From: Nemania diffusa
Taxonomy: Eukaryota; Ascomycota; Sordariomycetes; Xylariales; Xylariaceae
Assembly: GCA_038501195.1 (NCBI GenBank)
Contig: JBBPUQ010000008.1
Location: 538,001 to 602,000 of the forward strand
Direction of reading: 5' to 3'
Length of the DNA: 64,000 bases
The position numbers and the translations under genes are program-made. Positions 1-14,165 of this stretch are shown in pieces; position 1 is the first letter of the stretch; every line of letters starts with the position of its first letter. Below the pieces are notes generated by a model. That model had not been told where the DNA came from, did no database searches, and worked only from the letters and a program-made list of their open reading frames with translations.

Positions 1-588
1 TTCAAAAATCTAATAACATAAGGGTAGGCTATGGGAGATATCCCAGATATATATAAACATTAAGTTTATACCAAAAATGTTGTTTCTTACTACGACTCCC
101 TATAAGGTTTACTGTAAGGTTCGCTACGTAACCACTAGAGTACTTAGAATTACCAAGTTAACTGTAGGAGAGGTACGAGGCAAACAGTATATATGCCTTG
201 TTTAAAATATACTTATTAGGGGTGTTACCCCTTAGTCTAGTACTGCACACGACGTGGCTTCCTAACTCGGGCCACTTTCAACACGTTTAACATACATAGA
301 AAGAAAGACCAAAGCAGATCATAATAGACTGAAAAAAGCTAGGTAGGAAAAAGATGAGTATACAAATTCTTGTAGTTATGCAACAAATATTGGGTTTGTT
401 GATCACTAGCTTTTGTGGTATTATTTTGGCTTTGATATTTAATATGGATATAATCTTCAATGGTAACCACCTGGCGGCCTCCGGCTCCGACCCAGCGCCC
501 GTAGCCGAGACGCAGTCCTTTTCGCAGTCTTTGTCGCAGACAGAACCTAGCTCCTCCCAACCCAGCTCCTCCGCTTCTGAGCCTGTGT
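1..588. other. GC-mixed left edge, no gene supported
   Basis: Non-repetitive-looking sequence with ordinary base composition up to about position 590. Open frames exist on both strands (for example 354-590 plus and 287-658 minus), but they overlap each other. None has a recognisable domain, and the plus-strand frame ends in a low-complexity Ser/Pro/Gln stretch. The stretch abuts a repeat copy that starts near 589 and may be part of the same mobile element. I see no RNA gene here. Confidence 0.4.
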
Positions 589-916
589 GACAAGGGCTAG
601 ATTTATAGGGCTTGGAACAAGGTCTGTATTCAATTAATAAATCACTTTGGTCTTGCAAGGTCTATGATTTTCTGGTTTTTTTGATTTTCGAATTTAGAAC
701 TTTGAAAGTTTTATTTATATAGAATTTTTTCGAGATCTCGGGGTTTTTTTTCCATCTGTTGAGCTATTATAGCTTGATTTTATATATAGTTGTAAATTTA
801 AATAATTTGTTTTATTTAATAACTTTTATATAAATAAATTAAATTTTAAATTATTAAATATATATATATATAATTAATTAATAGTTTTTTATAAATTTAA
901 AATAGTTTTAATTATA
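589..916. repeat. Repeat copy A (little-mutated left part, AT-decayed right part)
   Basis: The segment aligns without gaps to 13,602-13,855 and then to 20,986 through about 21,066, where the second copy is split by a Gypsy insertion. Copy A keeps G and C up to about position 760 while copy B has A or T at the matching places, so the pair shows directional G-to-A and C-to-T change. Copy A also gives the uninterrupted insertion site (ATTAA at 838-842). The element type is unknown; no coding frame is recognisable. Confidence 0.75.
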
Positions 917-2216
917 TAATATTATTTTTTTTTTTTTTTTTATATTTATTTTTAAATATAATAATTATTTTTTATTTAATTAAAAAACTAATATAATTAT
1001 TATTATTAATATAAATATTTTTAAGTTTTTTTAATTATTAATTATAAAATTTTTTAATAAATTTTTTAATTTTAAAGTTATATAAATATTTATAAAGTTT
1101 TTAAATTTAATATTTTTTAATTAATTAATTTTTTTATTTAATAAAATATTTTATATATTTTTAAATTTTTATAAAATTTATAATTTTATTAATATAATAT
1201 TTATTAATAGTTTTTATAAATTTAATTTTATATAAAACTTAATTAAAATTAAATAATATTTAATTATTAATATAATATAATTTTATAAATAAAATATAAA
1301 ATAAATTATAAATTTTTTATTTTTTAAATAAAATAAATTTAATAATAATAAATAAAATTATTTTTTAAATTTTAAATAATTTTAATATTTTATTATTAAA
1401 TTTTTTAATAAATTATTTAATTTTAATATATTATATATTTAATATTATTAATTAGTTTTTTTTATAAATAAAAGTTTTTTGTTTATATTTATTAATTTAT
1501 TTTTTTATTTTTTTATAATTTATTTTAAAATAAATTTTAATTTTTTTATAAATTTAAATTATTTAATAAATATATAATTAATTATTTAAATTATAAAATA
1601 TATTAAAAAATAAATTATAAATTATAAAATAAAAATTATAATTAATATAAAAAAAAATTATATATATAAATAAAAAAGTTATATTATTATATATAAATTT
1701 TATAATTAATAAAAAGTTTTTTTAATTTAATATTTTATAATTTATAAAAATATAAAAATAAATTTTAAAAAATTAATTTAATTATTTAATTTAATTATTA
1801 ATTTAAAAATAAAATATTATATTTATATAAAATTTAATATTTATTAATTTAAAATTTTCTTTTTATAAATATATTATAAATTTAAAGTTTTTATTAAATA
1901 TTATATTAAAAAAAATATTATAATATTTTTAATAAATCTTTATAAAAAGTTTAAAAAAACTTTTAGTTTTTTTTTTTTTTATTTTTAATAAAAAAATCGA
2001 TTATTATTTAAATAAAATTATATTTATTAAAAAAAAATAAATTAATAATAAAATTTATTATTATTATATTTTATAATTTATAATAAAGTTTTATAAATTA
2101 TAAATAATTAAAAAATATATATTTAAATATTTTATTATATTAATATTTTAAATAATTATTTATAAAGTTTTTTATAATTTTTTTTATATTAAACTATTAA
2201 AAATTATATATAATAT

Positions 2217-2529
2217 TGAACTAATGACTTAATAACCTAACAGGACCTGTATGTACATACTAAGTGTGTATAACTAGGACCTGGACTAGGACTTTTATTA
2301 GGTAACCGAATAAATAAAGAATATAAGGACCTACTGGGATTTACAGAACCTACAGGTTCTACGCATATATATATATAAATAACTTATATACAACTTTTCT
2401 AGTTGTATTTTTTTTTGTAAAATATATATATAAATTAATATAAAACTTTAAAACTTAGAAATAAACTTTAAACTTTATAAATTATTTCGAATCTTTTTAT
2501 ATATATATATATAAAAAGTTCTACTAATA
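2217..2529 (+). repeat. 5' LTR of family 1 element
   Basis: Starts TGAACTAATGAC. The first 130 bp retain G and C, including several AGGACCT-like motifs, while the rest is AT-decayed. Matches 7,827-8,139 over its whole length. Confidence 0.75.
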
Positions 2530-5500
2530 TTAATTAATAATTATAAAATATAATTATAAATTAACAAAGTAAAAAAATAAAGTTTAGTTATAAAATAGCT
2601 TTTATATTAAATTTTTTATTTTTTATACAAAAAATAAACTATTATTTATATTAATTAACAAAAAAAAAGTTAAATTAATTATTAAATAAAAAAACTTAAT
2701 TATTATAAAGTTAAGAATTTTTTTTATATAATATTTAGTTATTTTTATACAAAAGTTAATAAAACTATAAACTATTTTATATATTTAATTTTTTAACTAT
2801 TTTATTTATTTATTTATTTTTTTACTTTTATATTTATTTTTTTTTACAACTATATTAAAACTTGCAACAAAATTAGTTATAGTAGCTACAGCTACAGCAA
2901 TTAAAACTAACTATTTTAAATTTTCAAATAAAAAACTATATTTATTTTTATATAAAAATATAACTAAAAAAAACAGCATTAATATTTTTAAATAAAAAAA
3001 TAAAACCGATTTTAAATATTAAAATATTATTATTAATTTAAACAATTTAATTATTTTAATACAAATGTTTATATATTTTGTATAATATTTAAAAAAATAT
3101 ATATAATTAAAAATCAAAAACAAATAACTTATATAAACATTTGTAATAAATTTCGAAAACTAAACAAAATTTATATTTATAAATATTAGTTATATATTTA
3201 AATATATATTTGTTGTAATAGCTGCAAATAACAAAAAAATCAAAATATATAAAAATATATACAATAACAAACTTATATATATATTTAAAAAATTCAGCAA
3301 TAATAATAACAATAAAAAATTAAATAATAATATATTTATATAAACAATTTTAATATTTATATTAGTAAATATATTAAAATTTTTAATTATATAAATAAAC
3401 TATTTAATATTACAACTAATTATACTAAAGTTAGTAATATTAATATATTATATTATATTTAATATAAATAATTAAATATTTAGTTGTTTTGTATAAATAA
3501 AAATTTAAAAACTTATATTTACTTTTAAAATTTTTGCTATATATTTTATATTTTTATTTATATATAAAAATTAGTTATATAAATTTTTTTTTATTTAAAT
3601 TATTTATAATAATTTAATTAAAACAGCTTAATTTATTATATTTACTAAAATATAGCGATTTAATTAAAACTATAGTAATAAACTATATAATATATTATAT
3701 AATAAAGCTTAAATTTTTATTTTAATATATTGTCGATTTAAAATTATTAAAAAATAATAGTATATAATATTTTTTTTTATATTAAAAAAAAAAGCTAAAT
3801 AATATTATTTTAACTATATTAGTTTAATATATAAATAAAATAAAATTTATATAATATTTAATAATTATTTTAATATAACAATTAATTATAATTAATATTA
3901 AATTAATTAAATTATTATTATTTTTATATAAATAAAACAAAATAATTTAATAAAAATAATATTTAAAATATTAAAAACTATAATTAATAAATTTTAATTT
4001 ATATAATATATTTTAAAATTTAGCTATTATAAAAAAATACTACTTTATATAATAGTTATATAAATATATTTTAATATATTTAAGTTTAAATTTGCTTTAA
4101 TTAATTAAAAACTTATATATAAAACATTGTTTTTTAATTTATAAATAATATTGTAAATTTTTTTTAATTAAAAAATAAACTATTATTATATAACAAATGT
4201 TTATTTTGTTAATAAATAATATAATATTAAATATTTAAAACGATTATATAGTTATAGCTTCAAAAAAAATTTTTATTAAAAATTACAGCAATTATATAAT
4301 AAAAATAATAAAAATAACAAAAAATACTTTATTTGTAAAAAGTTTAGTTATTAATTTATTAATTATAGTTAATAAAAAAAATCGAAAACAAAAAAGCAAT
4401 ATTTTATTATATACAATATTTTAAAGTAAAAAACTTTATTATATAAAAAATATAATATATTTATATTAGATTATAAAAATAATAAAAACTTTTTATATAA
4501 TAATAAATTTAATAATAATTTAAATTTTAAAATAAAAAATAAAATAGTTTAATTTTTAATAAATTTAATATATTTTTATTATATAACAAAAAAAAATATA
4601 TATATTTAAAATTAAATGTTAATATTAAACAATTTTTATTTAAATAATTAATATAGTATAAAATATTAAAATATTTTATAAAATATTAATATAGCTAAAG
4701 TTTTAACTATTAAAAAAGTTTAAGCTAAAGTTTTTATATAAAAAAACTTTTTTATATAAATAAACTAAACTTTAAATAATATAACAATTTAATTTAATAA
4801 TATTAAAAGTTTTAAAACTATAAATACTATAACAATTTTAACATTAATTAAACTAATTATATTTTATATTTTAAATATATTAATTTTGTTTTTATTATTT
4901 CTATAAAATATAAATCGATTATATATTTATTTTAATAATATATAAAATATAATTATATAATAAAATAATATAATAGTATTAATTGTATAAAAATAAAAAT
5001 ATTTGTTTTTTAATATTAATTAATTAAAAACTATAAGTTATTTTATAAAACAAAAGTTTAAAAAATTATATTATCGATTTAAACATTTTTATATAAAAAA
5101 ACTTATAAAATTATTATAAAAAGCTAAATATAATAATATTAACATTTTAATATTTCAAAAAATTAAAAAGTTTTGCTATTATTATTAATTATATAACTAA
5201 GTTTTAAAAAAATTTAAATTTTTATTAAAAAACAAATGTAATTTTAATTATAAAATTGTTATTAATATTATATAAATTAACAAATAATCGATTTTATATA
5301 TAATTAATATAAATATTTTGTTTTAAACAGCTAAATTTTTAAAGTTTTTAAATATATATAATATTTAAAATATATTATATTAATATTAAATTTTAATATA
5401 TTAAAAATTATTTAATTATATTATATATAATTTTAATATAAATTTTTTATTTAAAAAATTTTGTAATAATATACAACTAATTAAAGTTTTATATAAAAAA

Positions 5501-7826
5501 ATACTTATTAAAATATACTAAGTTATTAAAAAAATTAAACAAATATATATATTATTTTGTTATATATTTGATATTTTATACAAAAAAATCAGTTATTATA
5601 TAAACAAAAAAACAATATTATAAATAGTTATAAAAATTTTAAATAATATAGTTAAACTAAATAGTTTTATATTTATTTTGTTAGTTTTTAAAGCTTATTT
5701 TAAAATTAACAACAATTTATTTTTTTTGCTAAAAATTACTTAAAAAATAAAAGCTATATAAAAAGCTATAAAAATATTAAAAAATATTTATATAAAAGTT
5801 AATATTAACTAAGTTATATAAACTAAAAACAAACTAGTATTATTATATAAAATACTTTTTTTATTTTTTTAAAATAAAATTATAATATAAAAAAAGTATA
5901 AAAGTTAAATAAAACTATATAAAATTTTTATAATTAAAAATTATAATATTATAATTAATATAATAAATAAACTAACTAAATTTTATTATATATAAATTAA
6001 ATTATATTATTAACAAAAAGTTATAACTAATTTATTATATAAAAAAAATAACTTTTTATATAACTTTTTTTAAATTGTTAAATAATTATAACTTTAATAT
6101 AAAAATAAACTAAAAAAATTATTTATATTTATTAATAACTAATATTTTATATTAAAAAAAATTAACAACTATATTTTAATTATATAATTAAAATAAAATA
6201 ATATAATTACTATATTTAATATATTTTTTAAATAATTAAATATAACTAAAATAAATATATTAACAATTTAAAATATATTTTAATTTATATAATATAACTT
6301 AAATTAATATAACTAAATAAAAATTTTTTAAACTAAATTTATATAAAAAGTTAAAAATAAAACAATTAAACTATATAAAAAGTTTAAATTAATTATATAA
6401 AGTTATAAAAACAATAACAAAGTTTAAATTTTTATATAAATATTAATAATTTAGTATATAAATTAACAATTTATTATAGCTTTAAAACTATTGCTAATTT
6501 AAAACTATAATATATATATAAAGCTGTAAAATATTTTTTAAATATATATACAGTTATATAATAAATTAAACTAAAAAATTTATATTTACTTGCTAAAAAA
6601 ACTAAAAAATAAATATTTAATAAATATTATATTTTAAATTATATAACTATTATATAAATTAGCTAAATTAAAATTATATTAATATAAAACTTATTATAAA
6701 TATTATTGCTAAAAATTAAATATAAAAATATTTATATATAATTTATATTTATTATATATTAAAAAAAAACCCGATAAATTTGCAATTATAAAACTTTAAA
6801 CAAACAATATTTTCAGTATTATATTTAAAAAGTTTTTATATAAAAAAAAAACTAAACTATTATTTTATATAAAATTAAAAATAAAATTAATATTTAAATA
6901 TTTTATTAAATTTAACAGAAGCAAAATTTAAATAAATAAACAAAATTTTATATTTATTTAATAAAAATAAATTAAACAACTATATATTATTAACTTTTAT
7001 ATAAAAAATTATTTTTAATAATATATTATTTAATAAACTTAAAAAATATATATTATATTTATATATTAATTAAAAATATTATATAATTTGTTAATTATTA
7101 TATAAGTTTAAAAACTGTTAAAAAATAATATTAAAGCATTAAATATATAAATATAATAGCAAATTAACAATATATAGCAAAAACTATATTATATACTTTT
7201 AAATTTTAATTATATAAAAATTTTTATTTTTATTAATAAAATATTTACAAATAATAAAAATTTAAGTTTTTAAATTAAATTTATAATTGTATTAACTAAT
7301 AAAAACTATATAAAAAACATTTTTATAATTAAAAACAATATTATTTATTAAAATTCAATTAAATATAAACAAATTATATAAAATATATTAGCAAATAAAT
7401 TATATAATATAGTTAATAGATTTAATTGTACTATTATACTCGATATAATTTTTCAAAAAATTATTTATATAATAAAATTACTAACTATATTATTAGTTAT
7501 ATATATTAATTTTAAATTTTTATACAAATATTTAATTAAACTAAAAACTATATAAAAAAAACAATTTATAATTAACATTATATTATTTTAAAAAGTATAC
7601 AAAAATTGCAAAATTATAAAAATATATTAAATTGATAGTAAAAATAACTTAATAAATATTTATATAAAAAAAGCATTTAATTAAATATTAAAAAAACTAG
7701 TTAATATAAATAAGCTAATTATATAAATAAAAACATATATAAATTAATTAAACAGTAAAAAAAATAATAGAAAATTAGTTAATATTAAAACTAAAATTAC
7801 TGCATAAAAAAAAAAATCTTTAGTAT

Positions 7827-8139
7827 TAAACTAATAACTTAATAATTTAACAAAACTTATATATATATATTAAATATATATAATTAAAACTTAAACTAAA
7901 ACTTTTATTAAATAACTAAATAAATAAAAAATATAAAAACTTATTAAAATTTATAAAATCTATAGGTTTTATATATATATATATATAAATAACTTATGTA
8001 TAACTTTTTTAGTTGTATTTTTTTTTGTAAAATATACACACAAATCAATATAAAACTTTAAAACTTAAAAACAAACTTTAAACTTTATAAATTACTCCAA
8101 ATTTTTTTATATATATATATATAAAAAGTTTTACTAATA
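7827..8139 (+). repeat. 3' LTR of family 1 element
   Basis: Direct repeat of 2,217-2,529 with the same length. Almost every G or C of the left LTR's first 130 bp is A or T here, as expected for RIP. A few CpA sites survive near 8,035-8,050. Confidence 0.75.
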
Positions 8140-8885
8140 TATAATTAATTTAAAAATTTTATTTATATTTATATAATTAATAATTAAAATATTATATTTT
8201 AATTTTATTATTTTTTATTATAAAGTTTAAAATATTTATAAATATTTTTTTTTATATAATAAACTATTTTTTATAATTATTATATTTTTATATAAAATTT
8301 ATATTTTTAAAATATATTTAAAATTTTTTAATTTTATTTTTTTTTAAATATTTTATAAAATTTATTATTTATTTAAATATTAATAAATTATAAAATTATT
8401 AAAAAGTTAATATAATTATAATAAAAAATATAAATATTAGTTTTAAAAAATTATTAAAATATAAAAAATATTTATTTTATAAAATTAATTTAAATAAAAT
8501 ATTAATTTTTTTATTTTATTTATTGAATTTATAATTAATAATAAACTAATATATTAATAATTATTTAATTTATTATATTTATTTTTTATTAAAAATTTTA
8601 ATTGTTATAAAATATATTAAATTTTAATAATTTAAATATATTTTAATTTAATATTTGATTTTTTTTAAATATTATTTTTATTAATTAAAAAAATTTATAA
8701 TTATAAATAATTTTTTATTATAAATTTTATAGTTTATTTTAGTTAATATAAATTTTTTAAAATAAAAAGTTATAAATTATAATTTATTATTTTTATTTTT
8801 TTAAAATATAATTATATTTAAAATAAAATTTAATATATTAATTTTAATATATATTATATATTTAAAATTAAAATATATAAAATAT

Positions 8886-9189
8886 TAAATTAATAATTTA
8901 ATAAAACTTATATATATATATTAAATATATATAATTAAAACTTAAACTAAAACGTTTATTAAATAATTAATAAATAAAAAATATAAAAACTTATTAAAAT
9001 TTATAAAATTTATAAATCTTTTATATATATATATATAAATAATTTATATATAACTTTTTTAATTATATTTTCTTTTATAAAACATATATATAAATCAATA
9101 TAAAATTTTAAAACTTAAAAATAAACTTAAAACTTTATAAATTATTTCAAATTCTTTTATATATATATATATAAAAAGTTCCATTAATA
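8886..9189 (+). repeat. Solo LTR of family 1
   Basis: About 304 bp matching the family 1 LTRs end to end, with no family 1 internal sequence attached on either side. This is the usual product of LTR-LTR recombination. It is AT-decayed like the surrounding tract. Confidence 0.7.
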
Positions 9190-12100
9190 TAAAAATTAAA
9201 ACTATAATAAAATAATATTTAAAAAATTAAAATGTTTTATTTATTTTTATTATTTATTTTTAATTTTTTTTATTTTTTTTATTAATATTTATTAATAATT
9301 TTATAATTTTAAAAAAGTTTTTAATAAATTATTAATAAAAATTAATAAAATTTATAAATTATTAATATTTTTTAAAAATTTTTAATATTTTTTATTTAAT
9401 AATATAATTAATTTTATTTTTAATTATAAGAATTTTTTTTATATTAATAATATAATTAAAAATTTTTATTTTTTATATTTTTTATTTATATTTTTATAAT
9501 ATAATAATAAAGTTATATTTAATTAATTATTAAAATATTTTTTTTATAATATAATTATATTTTTTTATTATATTTATATAACTTAAAAAATTATTAAAAT
9601 ATATAAATAATTTATTATTAATAAAATTTTTAAAAATATTATTTATTATTAATTAAAAAATAATAAATATATTAATAAATTTTATTAATATAATAATATA
9701 TTTAAAAAGTTTATATTTATAATAAAAAATAATTTTTTATTTATAATTTTTTTTAATTTATATTAAATAAAATTTAAATTTTAAATCGATTTTAATAAAT
9801 TATTTAATTATATAAAATTAAATTTAAAACTTATTAATTAAAAAAATAAAATATTATATAAATATTATAATTTTATTAAGTTTTTTATAATTTATTATAA
9901 AATATAAAAAGTGATTTAAGTTTTTTTTTTTATAAATATAAATAAAACTTTATATAAAAAAGTTAATTTATAAATATAATTATTATTTAATATTTTTTAA
10001 ATTATAGTTTAAAAATATTAAATTTTTTTATATTTATAATATATAAAAATTTTTATAAAAATAATTTATTTTTATAAAAGTTTATTTTATAATTTTATAA
10101 TTAATAATTTAAAAGTTTTATAGTAGTTTTTTTATTTATAATAAATAAATATTTTTAAAATTTAATTAATATAGTTTTTATAATAATAATATAAAATAAA
10201 TTATATTTTGTTTTTATTAAAAAAATAAATTAATTAATATTATTTTATTTATTATTATAATAAAATAATATTATATTATATATTAAAAATAATTAATTTA
10301 AAATTAAATCAAATAAAATAATTATTTTAATATTAAAATATTAAATTATTTATATAATATTTTTTTTTTTTTTTATAATAATAATATTAAAAATAATTAT
10401 TAGTTTTAAAGTTTTATATTTAATAATTAAAAGTTTTTATTTTTAAATTTAAATAAAAAAAATATTAATATTAAATTTTTAATAATTAATAAAATTTATA
10501 TTAAATGTTTTATTTTATTATATATAAAAGTTATAAATATAATAAATTATTTATTAAATTTAAATTATTTATTAATTTATTTATTATTATTTAATTTAAT
10601 ATTATAGTTTTTTTTAAAAATAAAAATTATAATAGTTTTATTTTAATTTAATTATAAATTTTTATAAAATATAATATAAAAACTATTTAAAAATTTAAAT
10701 CAAAATTTTTTATTTTAATAAAATAAAATATAAATAAATTTAATATAATTATATTTATTTTAGTTTTTTTTTAAATAAATAATAATAACTTTTTATTATT
10801 TTTATATTTAATAATAAAAATTTTTTTTAATATTAAAAATAAATTTTATTTATTAATATTTTTTTAAATAAAATAAATTAAAATTTAATAATTATTATAA
10901 TTATAATATTAATATATTTTTTTATTTTTTTTAAATTAATTAATAATAATTTAAATAATATTAATTAAAATATTTTTATTAAATATTTAATATTTTAATT
11001 TAAAGTTAATTTTAATTAGTTTTTTTAAATTTTTATTAATAAATCTTTTATTAATGTTTTTTTTTTAAAAATTAATTTTAATTATTAAAGTTAAAATAAT
11101 TTTTATATTTATTATTAATTTAATTTAACTTTAAATATTTTTATATTAAAATAAATTTTTTTTAATAAAATATTTAAATTAATTAATATATTTTTATAAA
11201 TTTAGTTAATTTTTTTAATAATTTTAAAAAAATTATTATTATTTTTAAAAAAATTATTTTTTTTATTATAAATTAATTTAATAATTTTATTAAAAAAAGT
11301 TTTAATTATATAAATTTAAAATATAATTTTAAATTATTTAATAATTTTATAAAATATTATATTATATTATTTTAATAATTTAGTTTATATATTTTTTTAA
11401 AGTTTTAATATTTTTTAAAAAAGTTTTAAAAATAATTTTTTAAAATACTTTTATAAATTAATTAATAATTTTAAAAATTTAATTAATTTAATTAAAAATT
11501 TTTTTATTAATATTATATTTATATTTTATTAATTAATAAAAAATTAATTTAATTAATTTAAATATAATTATTTAAAAAAATATTAATATAAATTTATATA
11601 TATATTTATATTTAATTTTATTATAATTAAAATTTTAAAAAACTTTTATTATTATAATTAATAAATTTATTTAATTATATAAAATTAATTATTATAATTA
11701 TTAAAAAATAAATTAAATATTTTATAATTTATATTAATTTATTTTTATTATTTATAAATTAAAATAATTTATTATTATTTTTTTTATTATTATTTATAAA
11801 CTTTTATAATAATTTTTATAAAAAACTTTATAATAAAATCAAAAGTTTATATTTATTATTAAATTTATTTAAATTAAAATTTTTTAAATTTTTAATATTT
11901 ATTAATATTATAAATTAAATATATATAATTTAATATTAAATAATTATTATTTTTAAAATATTATATATTTATATTATTTAAAAATATATATTAATTAATT
12001 ATTTTTATATATAAACTTTATTATTAAAATATTTAATAATAAATTTAAATAAAGTTTTATTTATAAAAAATTTATTAATAAAAATTAAAAATTATATTAT

Positions 12101-13855
12101 AAATTTAATTGTTATATTTTTTTTTAAAAAATTATTAATAATAAAATTAATATTTATTTTTTAATTATTTTATAATTATTTTTATATTTTTTTAATAATT
12201 ACTTTTATATATAAATAAAAATTAATAATTTATATAAAATTAATAATTTTATTATAAAAGTTTTATAATTATTTTTTTATAATATTAATTTATATATTAA
12301 AATTTATAATTAATTTAATATAAATTTTTTTTATTTTTATATTTTAAAATAAAATATATAAAAAATATTATAATAAATTTTTATTATATTTTAAAATTTT
12401 TTAATAATTTTATTATATATTAATAAATTATTTATTAATTATATAATAATTATTTAAATTTTTTATATAAATATTAAATTTATATTTTATATTTAAATTT
12501 AAAATTATAAAGTTTATATTTTTTAAACTTTTATATTAATTTAATATATTATTATTATATTATTATAAATATATTATATAAAAATATAACATTTTTAAAT
12601 AAATTAATTTTAATTAATATATATTTTAAATATATTATATATTAAAGTTTAAATTAATTTATATATATTTTATATTTATTAATATAATTTAAATATTTAT
12701 ATAAAAAAATTTTAAATAATAATATTTATTATTTAAATATTTTTATTTTTATAAATAATAATATATTAAAAGTTAAAAAGTTTATATAATATTAAAATAT
12801 TATTAAATTAAAATATTATTTTAATAATTAATTTTAAAATTATTATAATTAATTTAATAAAACATTATTTATATAATAAAATTTATTAAAAATATAAATA
12901 ATTTTATAAAAATATTAATAATAAAAATCAAGTTATTTATAAATTATATAAATAATTAATTAAAAATAAAATAACTTTAATAAAAAATATTTAAAATATT
13001 AAAAATAATTTATAATATTTTTATATATATAATAATAAAAAAGATTTTTTTAAATTTTTATATTAATATTTAAAAAAAAAAAAATATATTAATAATAAAA
13101 ATAATAATTATATAAAATTTATATATAAAAAAATAAATAATTTTTAAAATAATATTAAAAATAAATTATATAATAATTTAAAAATAGCTTTTTTAAATAT
13201 AAAGTTTTTTTTTTTAAATTAAATTATTTAGCTTTTTTATTAAAAAATAAATTTTTTTTTTTATTTTTTAATTTATTACAACTTTTTAAATCTTTTGATT
13301 TATTTAAATATTTTTTAAATTTATTATTTTTAAATTTTTATAAAATTAAAATAAAAATATTTATAAATAACATAATTATTAAATTAATAAATAAATATAA
13401 AATAATATTATTATTAATAATAAATATTATTATAAATAATTAATTATGAATAAAATTATTAATAATAAATATAAATATTATAAATTTAAAAAATATAAAA
13501 ATTTATAAAAAATAAATAAAATTAAATTTAAAAAAAAAAAATAATATTAAATAATAGTTATATATATAAAAGTTTTTTTAAATAAAAAATAATTTATTTA
13601 TAATAAAAATTAAATTTATTAAATTTAAAATAAAGTTTATATTTAATTAATAAATTATTTTAGTTTTATAAAATTTATAATTTTTTAATTTTTTTAACTT
13701 TTAAATTTAAAACTTTGAAAGTTTTATTTATATATAATTTTTTTAAAGTTTCGAAGTTTTTTTTTTATTTATTAAGCTATTATAACTTAATTTTATATAT
13801 AGTTGTAAATTTAAATAATTTGTTTTATTTAATAACTTTTATATAAATAAGTTAA

Positions 13856-14165
13856 TATTATAAACTATATTTATATTTAAATAAATAAATCTTAAAAGTA
13901 GTTAATATATATAATATAGCTAGTAAATAGTTAAAATAGCTAAATAGATTTTATTGTTTATTTAAAACAATAAATTTACTAAAAATTAAATAAAGTAGTA
14001 AATATAAAAAAAAAGAAGTAATAAATAAAAAAGCACTTATATAAATATATTGATTTAATTTAAAAAGTTAGATTTATTTTTTAGTTTTTTCAACTTTAGT
14101 TTTTTTTTTAAAATATATAGTATTATTTGGTTTTTAAATTTATTGCTAATATTATATTTATTACA
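13856..14165 (+). repeat. 5' LTR of Gypsy element
   Basis: 310 bp, beginning TATTATAA (probably TGTTATAA before RIP) and ending TTACA. It keeps more G and C than the 3' LTR, e.g. AGC and GTAG where the partner has AAT or ATAA. Confidence 0.85.

Larger units (their letters stand above)
2217..8139 (+). mobile_element. Degenerate LTR retrotransposon, family 1
   Basis: Two direct repeats of 313 bp (2,217-2,529 and 7,827-8,139) flank about 5.3 kb of AT-decayed internal sequence. The repeats begin TGAACT or TAAACT. Their differences are G-to-A and C-to-T only over the stretches compared. Orientation is drawn plus because an A-rich tract resembling a polypurine tract lies just upstream of the right repeat (7,806-7,816). 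I could not recover a reverse-transcriptase motif, so Copia versus Gypsy is open. Related damaged copies lie at about 35,590-38,200, 40,016-43,773 and 43,774-49,430, and a solo LTR at 8,886. All coding capacity is lost. Confidence 0.75.

Noticed and set aside
287..658. Overlapping plus and minus open frames at the left edge
   Set aside because: They shadow each other, have no domain, and lie partly in a repeat copy.
2212..8144. AATAT as target-site duplication of the family 1 element
   Set aside because: The same bases also follow the left LTR internally, so they cannot be separated from LTR sequence in this AT-rich context.
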